Under the pieces are notes generated by a model that saw only the letters and a program-made list of their open reading frames with translations, searched no databases and was not told the DNA's origin. A DNA stretch of 64,000 nt from Microvirgula aerodenitrificans DSM 15089 (GTDB lineage Bacteria > Pseudomonadota > Gammaproteobacteria > Burkholderiales > Aquaspirillaceae), in contig NZ_JHVK01000017.1 of assembly GCF_000620105.1 (NCBI RefSeq), forward strand, positions 23,582 through 87,581, written 5' to 3'. This document shows, piece after piece, positions 1 through 9,287 of this stretch (within the stretch, counting starts at the first letter, position 1; every line of letters starts with the position of its first letter). A program made the position numbers and the translations under genes.

Positions 1-215
1 ATCCTGAGAATGAGGATCAGTGACGGCATGTGTTTGCCGCGCTCGATCTTGCCCATGTGCGAGCGTTCAATGCCTGCCAGCTGGGCCAGTTTCTCCTGGG
101 CGACACCCTGTTCCATTCTCAGCTTGCGAACGACGTTGCCGAATGCCTGGGCGGGGCCGGTTTCAAATGTGGTTGTGCCAGGTGGCCGGCCATGCCGGGT
201 CATGAGCTTTTTCAT
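1..215 (-). CDS. XRE-family (helix-turn-helix) transcriptional regulator, N-terminal part, cut by window edge
   Basis: Reading leftwards from an ATG whose first base is 215, an open frame runs off the left edge (71 codons seen). After a short basic lead, the translation has the classic Cro/C1 pattern: a helix with VVRKLRMEQGVAQEKLAQLAG followed by IERSHMGKIERGKHMPS, where the second stretch is the typical recognition helix and turn. XRE proteins bind short palindromes as dimers, and a perfect palindrome lies 37 bp upstream of this start. The C-terminal half, which would show any sensor or protease domain, is outside the window, so the regulated process is unknown. Divergent from the chemoreceptor gene to the right. 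Confidence 0.8.
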   Translation of the reverse strand, partial: MKKLMTRHGRPPGTTTFETGPAQAFGNVVRKLRMEQGVAQEKLAQLAGIERSHMGKIERGKHMPSLILILR

Positions 216-251
216 GTTAAAAGCGTCATGGATTGTTAACCCTGCCGCAAC

Positions 252-263
252 GTTAAATTTAAC
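252..263. promoter_or_regulatory. Perfect 12-bp palindrome upstream of the XRE gene
   Basis: GTTAAATTTAAC is self-complementary and lies 37 bp before the XRE start codon in an AT-rich patch. Two further TTAA cores (near 215-220 and 233-240) lie between it and the gene. This is the expected place for an autoregulatory XRE operator, but ownership is inference. The rest of the 330-bp gap (216-545) shows no gene I can support. Confidence 0.4.
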
Positions 264-545
264 TCTTTTATCCCGTCATTCTTCAACATTTTTATACCCT
301 GCCGGTTTGTTATGCAAAGTGCGAAAGTTTTGTTGAATTGCGTATCCGCCTGGGATATGCTTTAAAAACTGATACCCGATACCCTGTCGACAATATACAT
401 GCAGATTGTCGATGCTTTTTTGCGTCCATTACAAGGTGGTGTGCCTGTTTTCCGGACGATTTCCGCATTTTCCCGGAAGGGCGGTGTGCGTTTGCGGCAT
501 GGGGATGGGGTGCCCTGTTTCTGCATCAAGGAAAGTGAGCTGTTC

Positions 546-2145
546 ATGCGTGACAACCAGCCGGTTACCTCGAAAGAGGTCCTGTATCCTCGCCATGCGC
601 AATTGATCACTACGACGGATTTGCAGGGTGACATTACCTTTGCCAATGACGATTTTGTTGCCGTATCCGGTTTCAGCCGCGAGGAGCTGGTCGGGCAGCA
701 CCACAATATCATTCGCCATCCGGATATGCCTGCAGCCGCATTCAGGGACATGTGGCAGACAATTCAGTCCGGCCGTTCATGGAAAGGCATGGTCAAGAAC
801 CGCTGCAAGAACGGCGACTATTACTGGGTTGATGCCTATGTCACGCCGATTCTGAAAAACGGGCAAGTGGTCGAGTACCAGTCCGTGCGCACGCAGCCGG
901 ACGAGCAGGCCCGGGCCCGGGCCGAACGGCTGTACCGGACATGGCGTCGGGGCCGGCAGGCATGGCGGATGCCGGGGCAGAAGAGCGCCTGGGGAACCCG
1001 CATGGCGCTGGTGGCCGGCATGCCGGCCACGGCGCTGGCCGGGCTGGCCGCCGGTTCGGGAGACCTGCTGATGGCCGGCAGCGCACTGCTGGCAGCCGTG
1101 GCGTCCGGCGGCGGCGTCATGGCCCTGCTGACACCGTTTCGCCGGCTGGTGAACGAGGCCAGTCCGTGGGGCGAGGGTCATCCGGATCTGGCCTATCTGT
1201 ACAGCGGGCGCCGGGACGAGCTGGGGCGCATCCGCTATAGCCTGCTGACGCGGACCTCGGAAATGCGTGCCATCGTTGCCCGGCTGGAGAATACCTGCCA
1301 CTACCTGCTGCGCTCGAAAAAACGCAGCGACGCTTTTGTCGAGCAGTCGAATCAGGCGATTCTTGGCCAGGGCCAGCATGTGGAGCACATTGCCAGTGCC
1401 ATGGCCAGCATGCTGGATGGTCAGCACCAGGTCGCCCAGTCGTCGGCCCGGGTGGCGGAGGCCTCGACCGCATCGCGCCAGGCAACGCTGCAGGGGCGGG
1501 AACAACTGGAATGCATGGTGCAGGCCATCGACCGGCTGGCTGCGTCGCTGGACGGGACGCGGGCCACGGTCTCGGCGCTGGAACAGCGCAATCAGCGCAT
1601 CAGCAAGGTCATCGACGTGATTACCGATGTGGCGGAGCAGACCAATCTGCTGGCACTGAACGCCGCGATCGAGGCGGCCCGGGCCGGGGAGGCCGGCCCG
1701 GGCCGGGGAGGCCGGCCGGGGATTCGCGGTCGTTGCCGACGAGGTCCGCAGCCTGGCGCAGCGCACGCAGGAATCGACCCGCGATATCCGCGACATCATT
1801 CTGGGGCTGGTGACGGAAACCCGCGCCTGTGTCGAGGCGATCAGCGGCGGGGTGGAAACCTCGCAGCAGACGGTCAGTCTGGCCGGTGAAACCGACCGCG
1901 CCTTCGGCATGATCCTGGAGTCCGTGGGCAATATTCATGAACTGGCAGCCAGTGTCGATCGTGCCATGGCGGAACAGTCCGTACTCAGCGAGCAGACCAG
2001 CAGCCAGATGCGGGTACTGCGAGAAAGTGCAAACCGGGCCGTCGATGCCAGCCGGGAAGCCGGAAACGAAGCCGGAAAACTGGGCCGGCAGGTTGATAAC
2101 CTCAATTCTCTCGCCGGGCATTTCATTGCCAGTCTGAGCAAATAG
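546..2145 (+). pseudogene. Aer-like PAS chemoreceptor (MCP), frameshifted by a 19-bp tandem duplication
   Basis: The start is the ATG at 546 (an AGGAAAG lies upstream); the open frame extends further 5' but has no homology there. Residues ~15-130 are an Aer-type FAD-binding PAS, with [19 protein letters not shown], then NIIRHPDMP and [16 protein letters not shown]. Two hydrophobic segments follow (~155-200), then a cytoplasmic MCP signalling domain. The highly conserved hairpin tip reads [18 protein letters not shown] and then goes out of frame. Removing one 19-bp repeat unit restores [11 protein letters not shown] and a continuous 526-aa receptor ending at 2145. As written, the frame from 546 stops at 1889 after about 447 residues, losing half of the signalling coiled coil and any CheA/CheW contact. 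It is either a broken gene, a phase-variable gene or a sequence error. Confidence 0.85.
1675..1717 (+). repeat. Exact 19-bp tandem duplication inside the MCP hairpin tip
   Basis: The unit CCCGGGCCGGGGAGGCCGG occurs at 1678-1696 and again at 1697-1715. The 19-bp periodicity extends 3 bp to the left and 2 bp to the right, giving about 2.3 copies. Because 19 is not a multiple of 3, gain or loss of one copy switches the reading frame. The unit is all G/C except one base and is partly self-complementary, which favours slippage. Confidence 0.95.
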
Positions 2146-2237
2146 GTGCAGTCTGTTCCCCCCGCAGTTCTCCCTTAATAAAGAAAGCACTCTCGCGAGT
2201 GCCAGAAACCGGTGCGGTTTCCGCATAGCGCCATACC

Positions 2238-4259
2238 ATGCCCTCATTCCCGGCTGATCCCGTCATTGCATTACTGCTGTCCGCCCTGGTCATTGCCCTG
2301 GTCGTGGTCATGCTGGCAATCAAGCGACTGTTTTATTACCGCCGCCTGTTTCTCCGCGAGGAGGAAAGCGAGTCGCGCATGCGGGCCATTGTCGAGACGG
2401 CAGTGGACGGCATCATTACCATCAATTGCCGCGGCATCGTCCAGGCATTCAATCCGTCGGCCGAACGACTTTTCGGCTGGTCGGCCGATGAAGTCATCGG
2501 CCACAATATCAAAATGCTGATGCCGGAGCCGGATCAGTCGCAGCATGACGGCTATCTGGCCAATTACCTGAATTCCGGTGCCGCCAGAGTTATTGGCGTG
2601 GGACGGGAAGTGACCGGTCTGCACAAGGACGGGCATTCCGTCCCGATGAGGCTTGCCGTCGGCCGGGTCGAGCTGCCGGGCGAACCGCTGTTCGTCGGCT
2701 TTGTTTCCGACATGACCGAGCGCCGGGCGCTGGAATCCTCGCTGCGCGAGGTGGCCGAGCGTGCCGAACAGGCCGCTGCGGCAAAGGGGATCTTTCTGGC
2801 CAATATGAGCCATGAGATCCGCACCCCGATGAATGCCATCATCGGTTTTACCGAATTGCTGCTCGGCGGTGAGCTGTCTGATCTGCAACGCCGCCACCTG
2901 GGAACCGTGCGCCAGTCGGCCCGTTCACTGCTGGGCCTGCTGAATGACATCCTGGATACCACCAAACTGGAGAAGGGCGCGTTCCGGCTGGAACAGATCC
3001 ATTTCTCGCTGCAGGCGCTGGCGACCCAGGTCATGGCGTCAATGCGACTGGCTGCCGAGGCCAGATCACTGGAACTGACGGTGCATTTTCCGCCGGATCT
3101 GGACGAGTACTGCGTGGGCGATCCGCTGCGTGTCCAGCAGATCCTGACCAACCTGGTCGGCAATGCCATCAAGTTTACCGAGCGGGGCCATGTCGGCCTC
3201 GATTTCCGCCGCGAGGATGGCTGGCTGTTCATCGAGGTGCGGGATACCGGGATCGGCATGAGCGCCGAGCAACTGGCGAGGATTTTTGCGCCCTTCACCC
3301 AGGCCGATACCTCGATCAGCCGCCGCTTTGGCGGCACGGGGCTGGGGACGACCATTGCCCGGCAACTGGCCGAGCTGATGGGCGGGACGATCGAGGTTGA
3401 AAGCGAGCCGGGGCACGGCAGTGTCTTCCGGGTGGCGCTGCCGCTGCCGGCCGGTTCGGCACCGGCGGAAAAGGCACAGACCATCGGCACCATGAGTCTG
3501 CCACCGCTGCATATTCTGGTAGCGGATGACGTGGCACAGAACCTCGAATTGCTGACCCTGATCATGGAGCAGGGCGGGCACAGGGTCACGACCGCGCGCA
3601 ATGGCGAGGAGGCCCTCGAACAGTTCATGGCTGGCCGGTTCGACATTGTGCTGATGGACGTGCACATGCCGCACATGGACGGTCTGGAGGCCGTGCGCAG
3701 GCTGAGAAGCTGTGAGCGGGAGCAGGGGCGGGTGGCGACACCGGTCATTGCCCTGACCGCCAGTGTCCAGGACACGGACCGGGAGGCCGCCCGCGAAGCG
3801 GGAATGGACGGCTTTGCCATGAAGCCGCTGGATGTACCCCGGCTGCTGGTGGAGATGGCCAGGGTACTGGGACTGCAGCAGCCGTTTCTGTCCCCCCGCG
3901 CCGCTCGTGCCGCCGTTCCTGCCATGACGCCGCTGCCGCTGGCCGACGAACCGGCCGGGTCGGCGCGGCCGGCACCTGCTGCCCGGACCCGGGCCGACCC
4001 GGTGCCGCCGTCATGGCCCGACGCTTCGCCCCGGGCGGTCCAGGATGCGGTCCGGACCCTGCTCGGCTACCTGGCCCGTGGTGAACTGGACGACCCGTCC
4101 CTGCAGGCCGTCTGCGAGGGATTCCGGGCGCAGGGCGAGCAGGAGCGCGGGCAGGCGCTGAACAGTGCCGTCGATGCCTTCGATTTTGATCTTGCCGAAC
4201 AATTGCTCCGGGACTGGCTGGCCCGCCTGCCGTCCGACCAGGCCGAATGCCACTCATGA
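2238..4259 (+). CDS. Hybrid sensor histidine kinase with FixL-like (probable heme) PAS and receiver domain
   Basis: 673 aa. One N-terminal membrane anchor (~9-29), a PAS (~47-160), HisKA with MSHEIRTP (phospho-acceptor about His192), HATPase_c (NAIKF; DTGIGM; FGGTGLG) and a receiver (~425-545) with phospho-acceptor about Asp474 in LMDVHMP. A ~110-residue C-terminal tail of unknown fold lacks an obvious Hpt motif. The PAS matches rhizobial FixL: MPEPDQSQHDGYL supplies a His (about residue 103) and GVGREV an Arg (about 123), the same 20-residue spacing as the heme ligand and distal Arg of Bradyrhizobium FixL. Oxygen sensing is therefore the best inference. The stop overlaps the start of the HD-GYP gene, so the two are translationally coupled. 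Confidence 0.9.
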   Translation: MPSFPADPVIALLLSALVIALVVVMLAIKRLFYYRRLFLREEESESRMRAIVETAVDGIITINCRGIVQAFNPSAERLFGWSADEVIGHNIKMLMPEPDQSQHDGYLANYLNSGAARVIGVGREVTGLHKDGHSVPMRLAVGRVELPGEPLFVGFVSDMTERRALESSLREVAERAEQAAAAKGIFLANMSHEIRTPMNAIIGFTELLLGGELSDLQRRHLGTVRQSARSLLGLLNDILDTTKLEKGAFRLEQIHFSLQALATQVMASMRLAAEARSLELTVHFPPDLDEYCVGDPLRVQQILTNLVGNAIKFTERGHVGLDFRREDGWLFIEVRDTGIGMSAEQLARIFAPFTQADTSISRRFGGTGLGTTIARQLAELMGGTIEVESEPGHGSVFRVALPLPAGSAPAEKAQTIGTMSLPPLHILVADDVAQNLELLTLIMEQGGHRVTTARNGEEALEQFMAGRFDIVLMDVHMPHMDGLEAVRRLRSCEREQGRVATPVIALTASVQDTDREAAREAGMDGFAMKPLDVPRLLVEMARVLGLQQPFLSPRAARAAVPAMTPLPLADEPAGSARPAPAARTRADPVPPSWPDASPRAVQDAVRTLLGYLARGELDDPSLQAVCEGFRAQGEQERGQALNSAVDAFDFDLAEQLLRDWLARLPSDQAECHS

Positions 4260-5287
4260 TGCGACAGAACGATGCCAGACCGACCCTGCTGCTGGTCGAC
4301 GACGAGCCGGTCAACCTGCAACTGCTGCGCCATACCCTGCAGGACGACTACCGGCTGCTGTTTGCCCGGGACGGGAACAAGGCGCTGGCACTGGCGCGGA
4401 CCGGACAGCCGGACCTGATCCTGCTCGACATCATGATGCCCGGCATGTCGGGCTACGAGGTGTGCCAGACGCTGAAGCAGTCAGCCGCGACGGCTGACAT
4501 CCCGGTGATATTCGTGACGGCGCTGGCGGAGGCGGCCAACGAACAGCATGGCTTTGACCTGGGGGCCGTCGACTACATCACCAAGCCTTTCAGTCCGGCC
4601 ATCGTCAAGGTCCGCGTCCGCAACCAGTTGTCCCTGGTGCAGGCCGACGTGCTGCGCCGAACGCGTTTGCAGATTGTGCAGTGCCTCGGAATGGCCGCCG
4701 AATACAAGGACAACGAGACCGGGCTGCATGTGGTCAGGATGAGCCACTACGCCCGGGTGCTGGCGCTCGCTGCCGGCTACAGTCCGTCCGCCGCGGAGGA
4801 ACTGCTGCATGCGGCGCCGATGCACGATGTCGGCAAGATCGGCATTCCCGATGCCATTCTGCAGAAGCCGGGCAAGCTGACCGACGCCGAGTGGCAGATC
4901 ATGCGCCAGCACACGGTCATCGGTGCGCGGATCATTGGCGAGCATGACTCGGGCCTGCTGCGGATGGCCGCCATCATTGCCCTGAATCACCATGAGAAGT
5001 GGGATGGCAGCGGCTACCCGCAGGGATTGCGCGGCGAGAACATTCCGCATGTGGCGCGGATCGTCGCCATTGCCGACGTGTTCGATGCGCTGACCAGCGT
5101 CCGCCCCTACAAACAGGCCTGGCCGGTCGAAAAGGCGCTGGCGCTGATCCGGGACGAAAGCGGTCGCCACTTCGATCCGGAACTGGCCGCGCTGCTGCCG
5201 GGCTGCATGGATGACATCCTGCGCATCAAGCAGCAGTGGGCCGAGCATGAACCGGCGCGCACACCGGCGTCCGTGCCGCTGGTCTGA
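4256..5287 (+). CDS. RpfG-like response regulator with HD-GYP c-di-GMP phosphodiesterase domain
   Basis: About 343 aa. The N-terminal receiver has VDDEP, the phospho-acceptor Asp in LILLDIMMPG and the Lys in YITKPF. A C-terminal HD-GYP domain carries the metal-binding HAAPMHDVGKIGIPD and the diagnostic HHEKWDGSGYP. All signature residues are present, so c-di-GMP hydrolysis is expected. I chose the ATG at 4256, which overlaps the kinase stop as ATGA; in-frame ATGs at 4247 and 4259 are alternatives. The partner is almost certainly the upstream hybrid kinase, so the pair would convert a redox or oxygen signal into lower c-di-GMP. Confidence 0.92.
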   Translation: MMRQNDARPTLLLVDDEPVNLQLLRHTLQDDYRLLFARDGNKALALARTGQPDLILLDIMMPGMSGYEVCQTLKQSAATADIPVIFVTALAEAANEQHGFDLGAVDYITKPFSPAIVKVRVRNQLSLVQADVLRRTRLQIVQCLGMAAEYKDNETGLHVVRMSHYARVLALAAGYSPSAAEELLHAAPMHDVGKIGIPDAILQKPGKLTDAEWQIMRQHTVIGARIIGEHDSGLLRMAAIIALNHHEKWDGSGYPQGLRGENIPHVARIVAIADVFDALTSVRPYKQAWPVEKALALIRDESGRHFDPELAALLPGCMDDILRIKQQWAEHEPARTPASVPLV

Positions 5288-5811
5288 GCCGGCGCCGGCG
5301 TCTGGCAGCCGAACTGCGTCTAGCATGTTTACCTTTTCAATGACACCCCCCTGTTTGCGGATAGGCAATTGTCATTGAAGCGGATTGCTTTGCATAAACA
5401 ATTTTATTCCCTGATTCAGGCTGGATATCGATAAAGATTGCGTGCTCTGAAGCGCAATCTTTATCAAAAAACGCCCGGCGCCGTGGTCAATAATGCTCTT
5501 ATGCAATAAAGACATCCTGAATCGGGTATTTTCCGATGATTTTCATAAAAACCACGAGTTGTCTTTGGATGAAAAAACACATGGCGACTTGTGACAAGTG
5601 GGTTGAGGCACGTCAAATCACGACAGGTACACTCTCCGATAGACTCAATTCCGTTAGTAGAAGAAACGTCTGGTAAAAAATAAGCAGAACATTCTCTGAC
5701 AAGCGCGCACCCCGTCGGCAATATGCCGCACCAGATGCGCACCTTCCCATAGGAAAGCCCCTGGCCCGGCATTAGCCCCGCCTCGGCACAACTTTTGATG
5801 CGGAGTTCCTA
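5288..5811. other. 524-bp intergenic region with one long inverted repeat
   Basis: No coding frame here has a ribosome site or recognisable product. Base composition falls to AT-rich around 5340-5700, unlike the flanking genes. The one clear structure is the 13-bp inverted repeat at 5430-5465. The last 20 bp hold the ribosome binding site (GGAG) of the transporter gene. Confidence 0.6.
5430..5465. repeat. 13-bp perfect inverted repeat with 10-nt loop
   Basis: GATAAAGATTGCG (5430-5442) pairs with CGCAATCTTTATC (5453-5465). A run of six A follows on the + strand. A terminator reading rightwards would need T here, and the left flank gives no T run for the other strand either. A regulatory hairpin, an operator or a mobile-element end are alternatives. 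Confidence 0.6.
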
Positions 5812-7335
5812 ATGGCTTCCCTGAGCATAAAAAGACCGATGCGTTTTCCAACCGCGTTCACCATTTTATTTGCCATTCTGCTGCTGGCGATAGGTATGAC
5901 CTGGATTATTCCTGCCGGTTCATATTCAAGACTGGCCTATTTGTCAGACAGTCATACTTTGCAAATTACCACTCCGCACGGGGTAACGGAAAAAATACCT
6001 GCCAGCCAGCAAGCGTTGACCAAACTGAATATCAATATTGGTCTCGACAAATTTGCCGATGGCACCATTCGCAAGCCGATTGCCATTCCGGGTACGTATG
6101 AACGTCTGCAGCAGCAGCCAAAGGGTCTGGGCGACATTACCGTCAGCATGGTCAAGGGCACCATTGAAGGGGCCGACATCATCGTGTTCATTCTGGTGCT
6201 GGGTGGCCTGATTGGCGTGGTGAACAAGACCGGTGCCTTCGATGCCGGGCTGGTGGTGCTGGCACAAAAGACCAAGGGCAACGAGTTCCTGTTCGTGATG
6301 CTGGTGTGCATGGTCATGACGCTGGGGGGGACCACCTGCGGTCTGGAAGAGGAGGCGGTGGCTTTCTATCCGGTACTGGTGCCGATTTTCCTGGCGCTCG
6401 GCTATGACTCCATTGTCTGCGTCGGCGCGATCTTCCTGGCCGCCTCGATGGGGACCACGTTCTCGACCATCAACCCGTTCTCGGTGGTGATCGCGTCCAA
6501 CGCGGCCGGCATCACCTTTACCGATGGTATTGGCTACCGGGTGTTTGGCTGCATCGTTGGCGGTCTGGCCGTTATCGGCTACCTGTACTGGTACTGCCGT
6601 CGCATCAAGGCCGATCCGTCCTTCTCCTACACCTATGAAGACCGTGAAGCCTTCCGCGCCCGCTTCCTGAAGAGCGACAACAACGGTGAAGTGGTGCCGT
6701 TCACCACGCGCCGCAAGCTGATCCTGACCCTGTTCGTCATCGCCTTCCCGATCATGGTGTGGGGTGTGACCACGGGCGGCTGGTGGTTCCCGCAGATGGC
6801 GGCTTCGTTCCTTGCCGTTGCCATCATCATCATCTTCATCTCCGGACTGGGTGAGAAGGAAGCGGTCGACGCATTCACCCGCGGCGCATCCGAACTGGTG
6901 GCCGTGTCGCTGATCATCGGTCTGGCCCGCGGCATCAACATCGTGATGGAACAGGGCATGATCTCCGACACCCTGCTGGACTATGCGTCCAACCTGGTGT
7001 CCGGCATGCACGGCACGGTGTTCGCGGTGGCGCAGATGCTGGTGTTCTCGCTGCTGGGCTTTGTCGTACCGTCGTCGTCCGGCCTGGCCGTGCTGTCGAT
7101 GCCGATCATGGCACCGCTGGCGGATACCGTTAACATCCCGCGTTCGGTGGTGGTGTCGGCCTACAACTGGGGCCAGTACGCGATGCTGTACCTGGCGCCG
7201 ACCGGTCTGGTGCTGGTCACCCTGCAGATGCTGGGCATCCAGTTCAACAAGTGGGTGAAGTTCGTCTTCCCGATGGTGGGATTCGTGCTGGCCTTTGGCG
7301 GACTGATGCTGGTGGTGCAGGTCATGATGTCGTAG
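5812..7335 (+). CDS. YfcC-family (DcuC superfamily) inner-membrane transporter
   Basis: 507 aa with about a dozen hydrophobic segments. The N-terminus has FPTAFTILFAILLLAIGMTWIIPAG, and later parts have GGTTCGLEEEAVAFYP and FVVPSSSGLAVLSMPIMAPLAD. These are hallmarks of the YfcC/DcuC (PF03606) family of anion or basic-amino-acid carriers. The region of residues ~45-105 between TM1 and TM2 is probably periplasmic. Substrate cannot be read from sequence; arginine/ornithine exchange or C4-dicarboxylate/peptide transport are family precedents. The start at 5812 has GGAG 7-8 nt upstream; an in-frame ATG at 5830 is possible. It stands alone, with its own terminator, between the two sensory triads. 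Confidence 0.88.
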   Translation: MASLSIKRPMRFPTAFTILFAILLLAIGMTWIIPAGSYSRLAYLSDSHTLQITTPHGVTEKIPASQQALTKLNINIGLDKFADGTIRKPIAIPGTYERLQQQPKGLGDITVSMVKGTIEGADIIVFILVLGGLIGVVNKTGAFDAGLVVLAQKTKGNEFLFVMLVCMVMTLGGTTCGLEEEAVAFYPVLVPIFLALGYDSIVCVGAIFLAASMGTTFSTINPFSVVIASNAAGITFTDGIGYRVFGCIVGGLAVIGYLYWYCRRIKADPSFSYTYEDREAFRARFLKSDNNGEVVPFTTRRKLILTLFVIAFPIMVWGVTTGGWWFPQMAASFLAVAIIIIFISGLGEKEAVDAFTRGASELVAVSLIIGLARGINIVMEQGMISDTLLDYASNLVSGMHGTVFAVAQMLVFSLLGFVVPSSSGLAVLSMPIMAPLADTVNIPRSVVVSAYNWGQYAMLYLAPTGLVLVTLQMLGIQFNKWVKFVFPMVGFVLAFGGLMLVVQVMMS

Positions 7336-7373
7336 TAGCGTGAGCAAACCCCGGGCCTGACAAGCCCGTCCCG

Positions 7374-7405
7374 AAGCCAGGTTCCCGAGGAACCTGGCTT
7401 TTTTT
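7374..7405 (+). terminator. Rho-independent terminator of the YfcC-type gene
   Basis: A perfect 12-bp stem (AAGCCAGGTTCC / GGAACCTGGCTT) with a 3-nt loop, running into seven T residues, 39 bp after the stop codon. Confidence 0.93.
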
Positions 7406-7560
7406 GTGCCCTGATCCGGTTCCGCATCCTGCCGGCCGCGGCGCGCGCAAAGTTGTTTCAACGCAAACAGGCAGTCCAATTTGCCATGCTATATATGTAA
7501 ATATTTCCCGCAATAATGGCTATTGCGTATTCTGTCGTCGGAAAACAACGGAGGCGCGCG

Positions 7561-9150
7561 ATGCGCAGTAACCTGCCTGTAACGCAGCATGAGCTTTTTC
7601 TTCAGCCCAGACGTCCGATCGTGACCAAGACGGACCCTGGCGGGCTGATTACCTATGCGAACCGGGCCTTTATCGACATCAGCGGGTTTACCGAGGAAGA
7701 ACTGATCGGCCAGCCGCACAATATCGTGCGCCACCCCGACATGCCGCCCGAAGCGTTCGAAGACATGTGGCGCACGATCCAGGCGGGTCATTCGTGGCGG
7801 GGAATCGTCAAGAACCGGAGCAAGTGCGGGGGTTTCTACTGGGTGGAAGCCTATGTGACGCCGTTGACGGAAAACGGACAAACCGTCGGTTTCATGTCCG
7901 TCCGCACTCCGCCAACGCAACAGCAGAAAATCGATGCGGAAAAATGCTGTGCCGAAGTGAAGGCAAAGCGCGCCCGCTTCCCCTCCACCAGCCTGAAGCA
8001 GAACTGGGGCCTGAACCGGTACCTCTGCGTGGGCCTGTTGCCCCCCTTCGTCGCACTGATTGCCCAGCTGCTGGTGCCGGACGAAATCACGCGGGACATT
8101 CTCAACCTCGGCAGTATCCTGTGGCTCGGAATTTCCGCCTGGCTGCTGCACCGGAGCATTACCGTCCCGCTCAACCGGACCCGGGCGGGTCTGGTCAGGC
8201 TGACCGAAGCCAATTTCAGCCACACGTTCGCCAAATCCGGGTGCCGTGAAATCCAGCAGATGCAGGCATCGCTGGAAACCATGCGGATCAATCTGCGTGC
8301 AGTGATCTCTGACGTGGTGGCCGGCGCCGGCACCGTCAACGCGGCGGCCACGTCCACATACAACCAGTCCGACGCGCTGCAGAAGAGAGGTGAGCAGACG
8401 CTAGAAGGAGTCAGCCGGATTGCTGCCGCGCTGGAGCAACTGGCGGTGTCCACTTCCGAGATTTCGTCCTCTACCGGTGCCGGTGCTGCGCATGCCAGTC
8501 ATGCCAGCCAGCTGGCGGAGAACGGCGAGGACAACATGAAAGTGACGGAGGAGGCCGCCCGGACCGCCTCGCGGGAGTTCAACAGCACCCGCGACTCCAT
8601 TTCCCTGCTCAAGCAGTCGGTCACGGAAATCGGCTCCATCACCTCCCTGATCCGCGATCTGGCCGACCAGACCAACCTGCTGGCGCTGAATGCCGCCATC
8701 GAGGCGGCCCGCGCCGGCGAGCAGGGGCGCGGTTTCGCCGTGGTGGCGGACGAGGTGCGCAAGCTGGCCGAGCGCACGACCGGCAACACCCGCGATATCG
8801 AGCAGTCGATCGGCGTGCTGACCAGCCAGACCGGGCAGGTCACCAGCAATATCGAGGCGGCGCTCAGGCAGGTGGTCGAGATCGAGCAGGCGATCCAGAC
8901 CGTCAGCAACAGCCTGACCGAGATCCGGGATGCCAACCAGGGCGTGGCCTCGGCATCCGGCAGTGTCAACGACATGCTCAAGCAGCAGTCCGCTTCCGCC
9001 GCCGAGGTGGCCCAGAACATGGAGCTGATGAGCTCCATGACCGAGCAGAACAGCCAGAGCATTGCCACCGTGAACCAGGTCGCGGGCGAGCTCCGCACCA
9101 CGGCGCATGACCTGCAGCAATTGGTCAAGCGGTTCGAGGCGCACCTGTAG
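7561..9150 (+). CDS. Aer-like PAS chemoreceptor (methyl-accepting chemotaxis protein), intact
   Basis: 529 aa from the ATG at 7561, chosen because GGAGG sits 7-8 nt upstream; the frame is open further 5'. Residues ~10-120 are an FAD-type Aer PAS with [23 protein letters not shown] and [16 protein letters not shown]. Two closely spaced membrane segments (~158-205) form a hairpin anchor without a periplasmic domain, as in Aer. A HAMP-like linker and a full MCP domain follow, with tip [31 protein letters not shown]. It should read internal redox state and signal through CheW/CheA. It is a paralogue of the frameshifted receptor at 546 and occupies the same position before a PAS kinase. Confidence 0.93.
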   Translation: MRSNLPVTQHELFLQPRRPIVTKTDPGGLITYANRAFIDISGFTEEELIGQPHNIVRHPDMPPEAFEDMWRTIQAGHSWRGIVKNRSKCGGFYWVEAYVTPLTENGQTVGFMSVRTPPTQQQKIDAEKCCAEVKAKRARFPSTSLKQNWGLNRYLCVGLLPPFVALIAQLLVPDEITRDILNLGSILWLGISAWLLHRSITVPLNRTRAGLVRLTEANFSHTFAKSGCREIQQMQASLETMRINLRAVISDVVAGAGTVNAAATSTYNQSDALQKRGEQTLEGVSRIAAALEQLAVSTSEISSSTGAGAAHASHASQLAENGEDNMKVTEEAARTASREFNSTRDSISLLKQSVTEIGSITSLIRDLADQTNLLALNAAIEAARAGEQGRGFAVVADEVRKLAERTTGNTRDIEQSIGVLTSQTGQVTSNIEAALRQVVEIEQAIQTVSNSLTEIRDANQGVASASGSVNDMLKQQSASAAEVAQNMELMSSMTEQNSQSIATVNQVAGELRTTAHDLQQLVKRFEAHL

Positions 9151-9287
9151 GCCGGCTGAAGGGCGCATGAGCCCGTCCGGCCGTGGCCGCGCCATGACCG
9201 TGCCATGAGATTTGCTTCTTTGAATACCCTGTTCCGTTACCCATAATGACTGTCAGGCGCTGACGTCCAAGTGCATGGGGTGAGGCG

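Noticed and set aside
399..545. N-terminal extension of the first Aer-like receptor
   Set aside because: No homology before the ATG at 546, and that ATG has the ribosome site and standard Aer spacing to the PAS.
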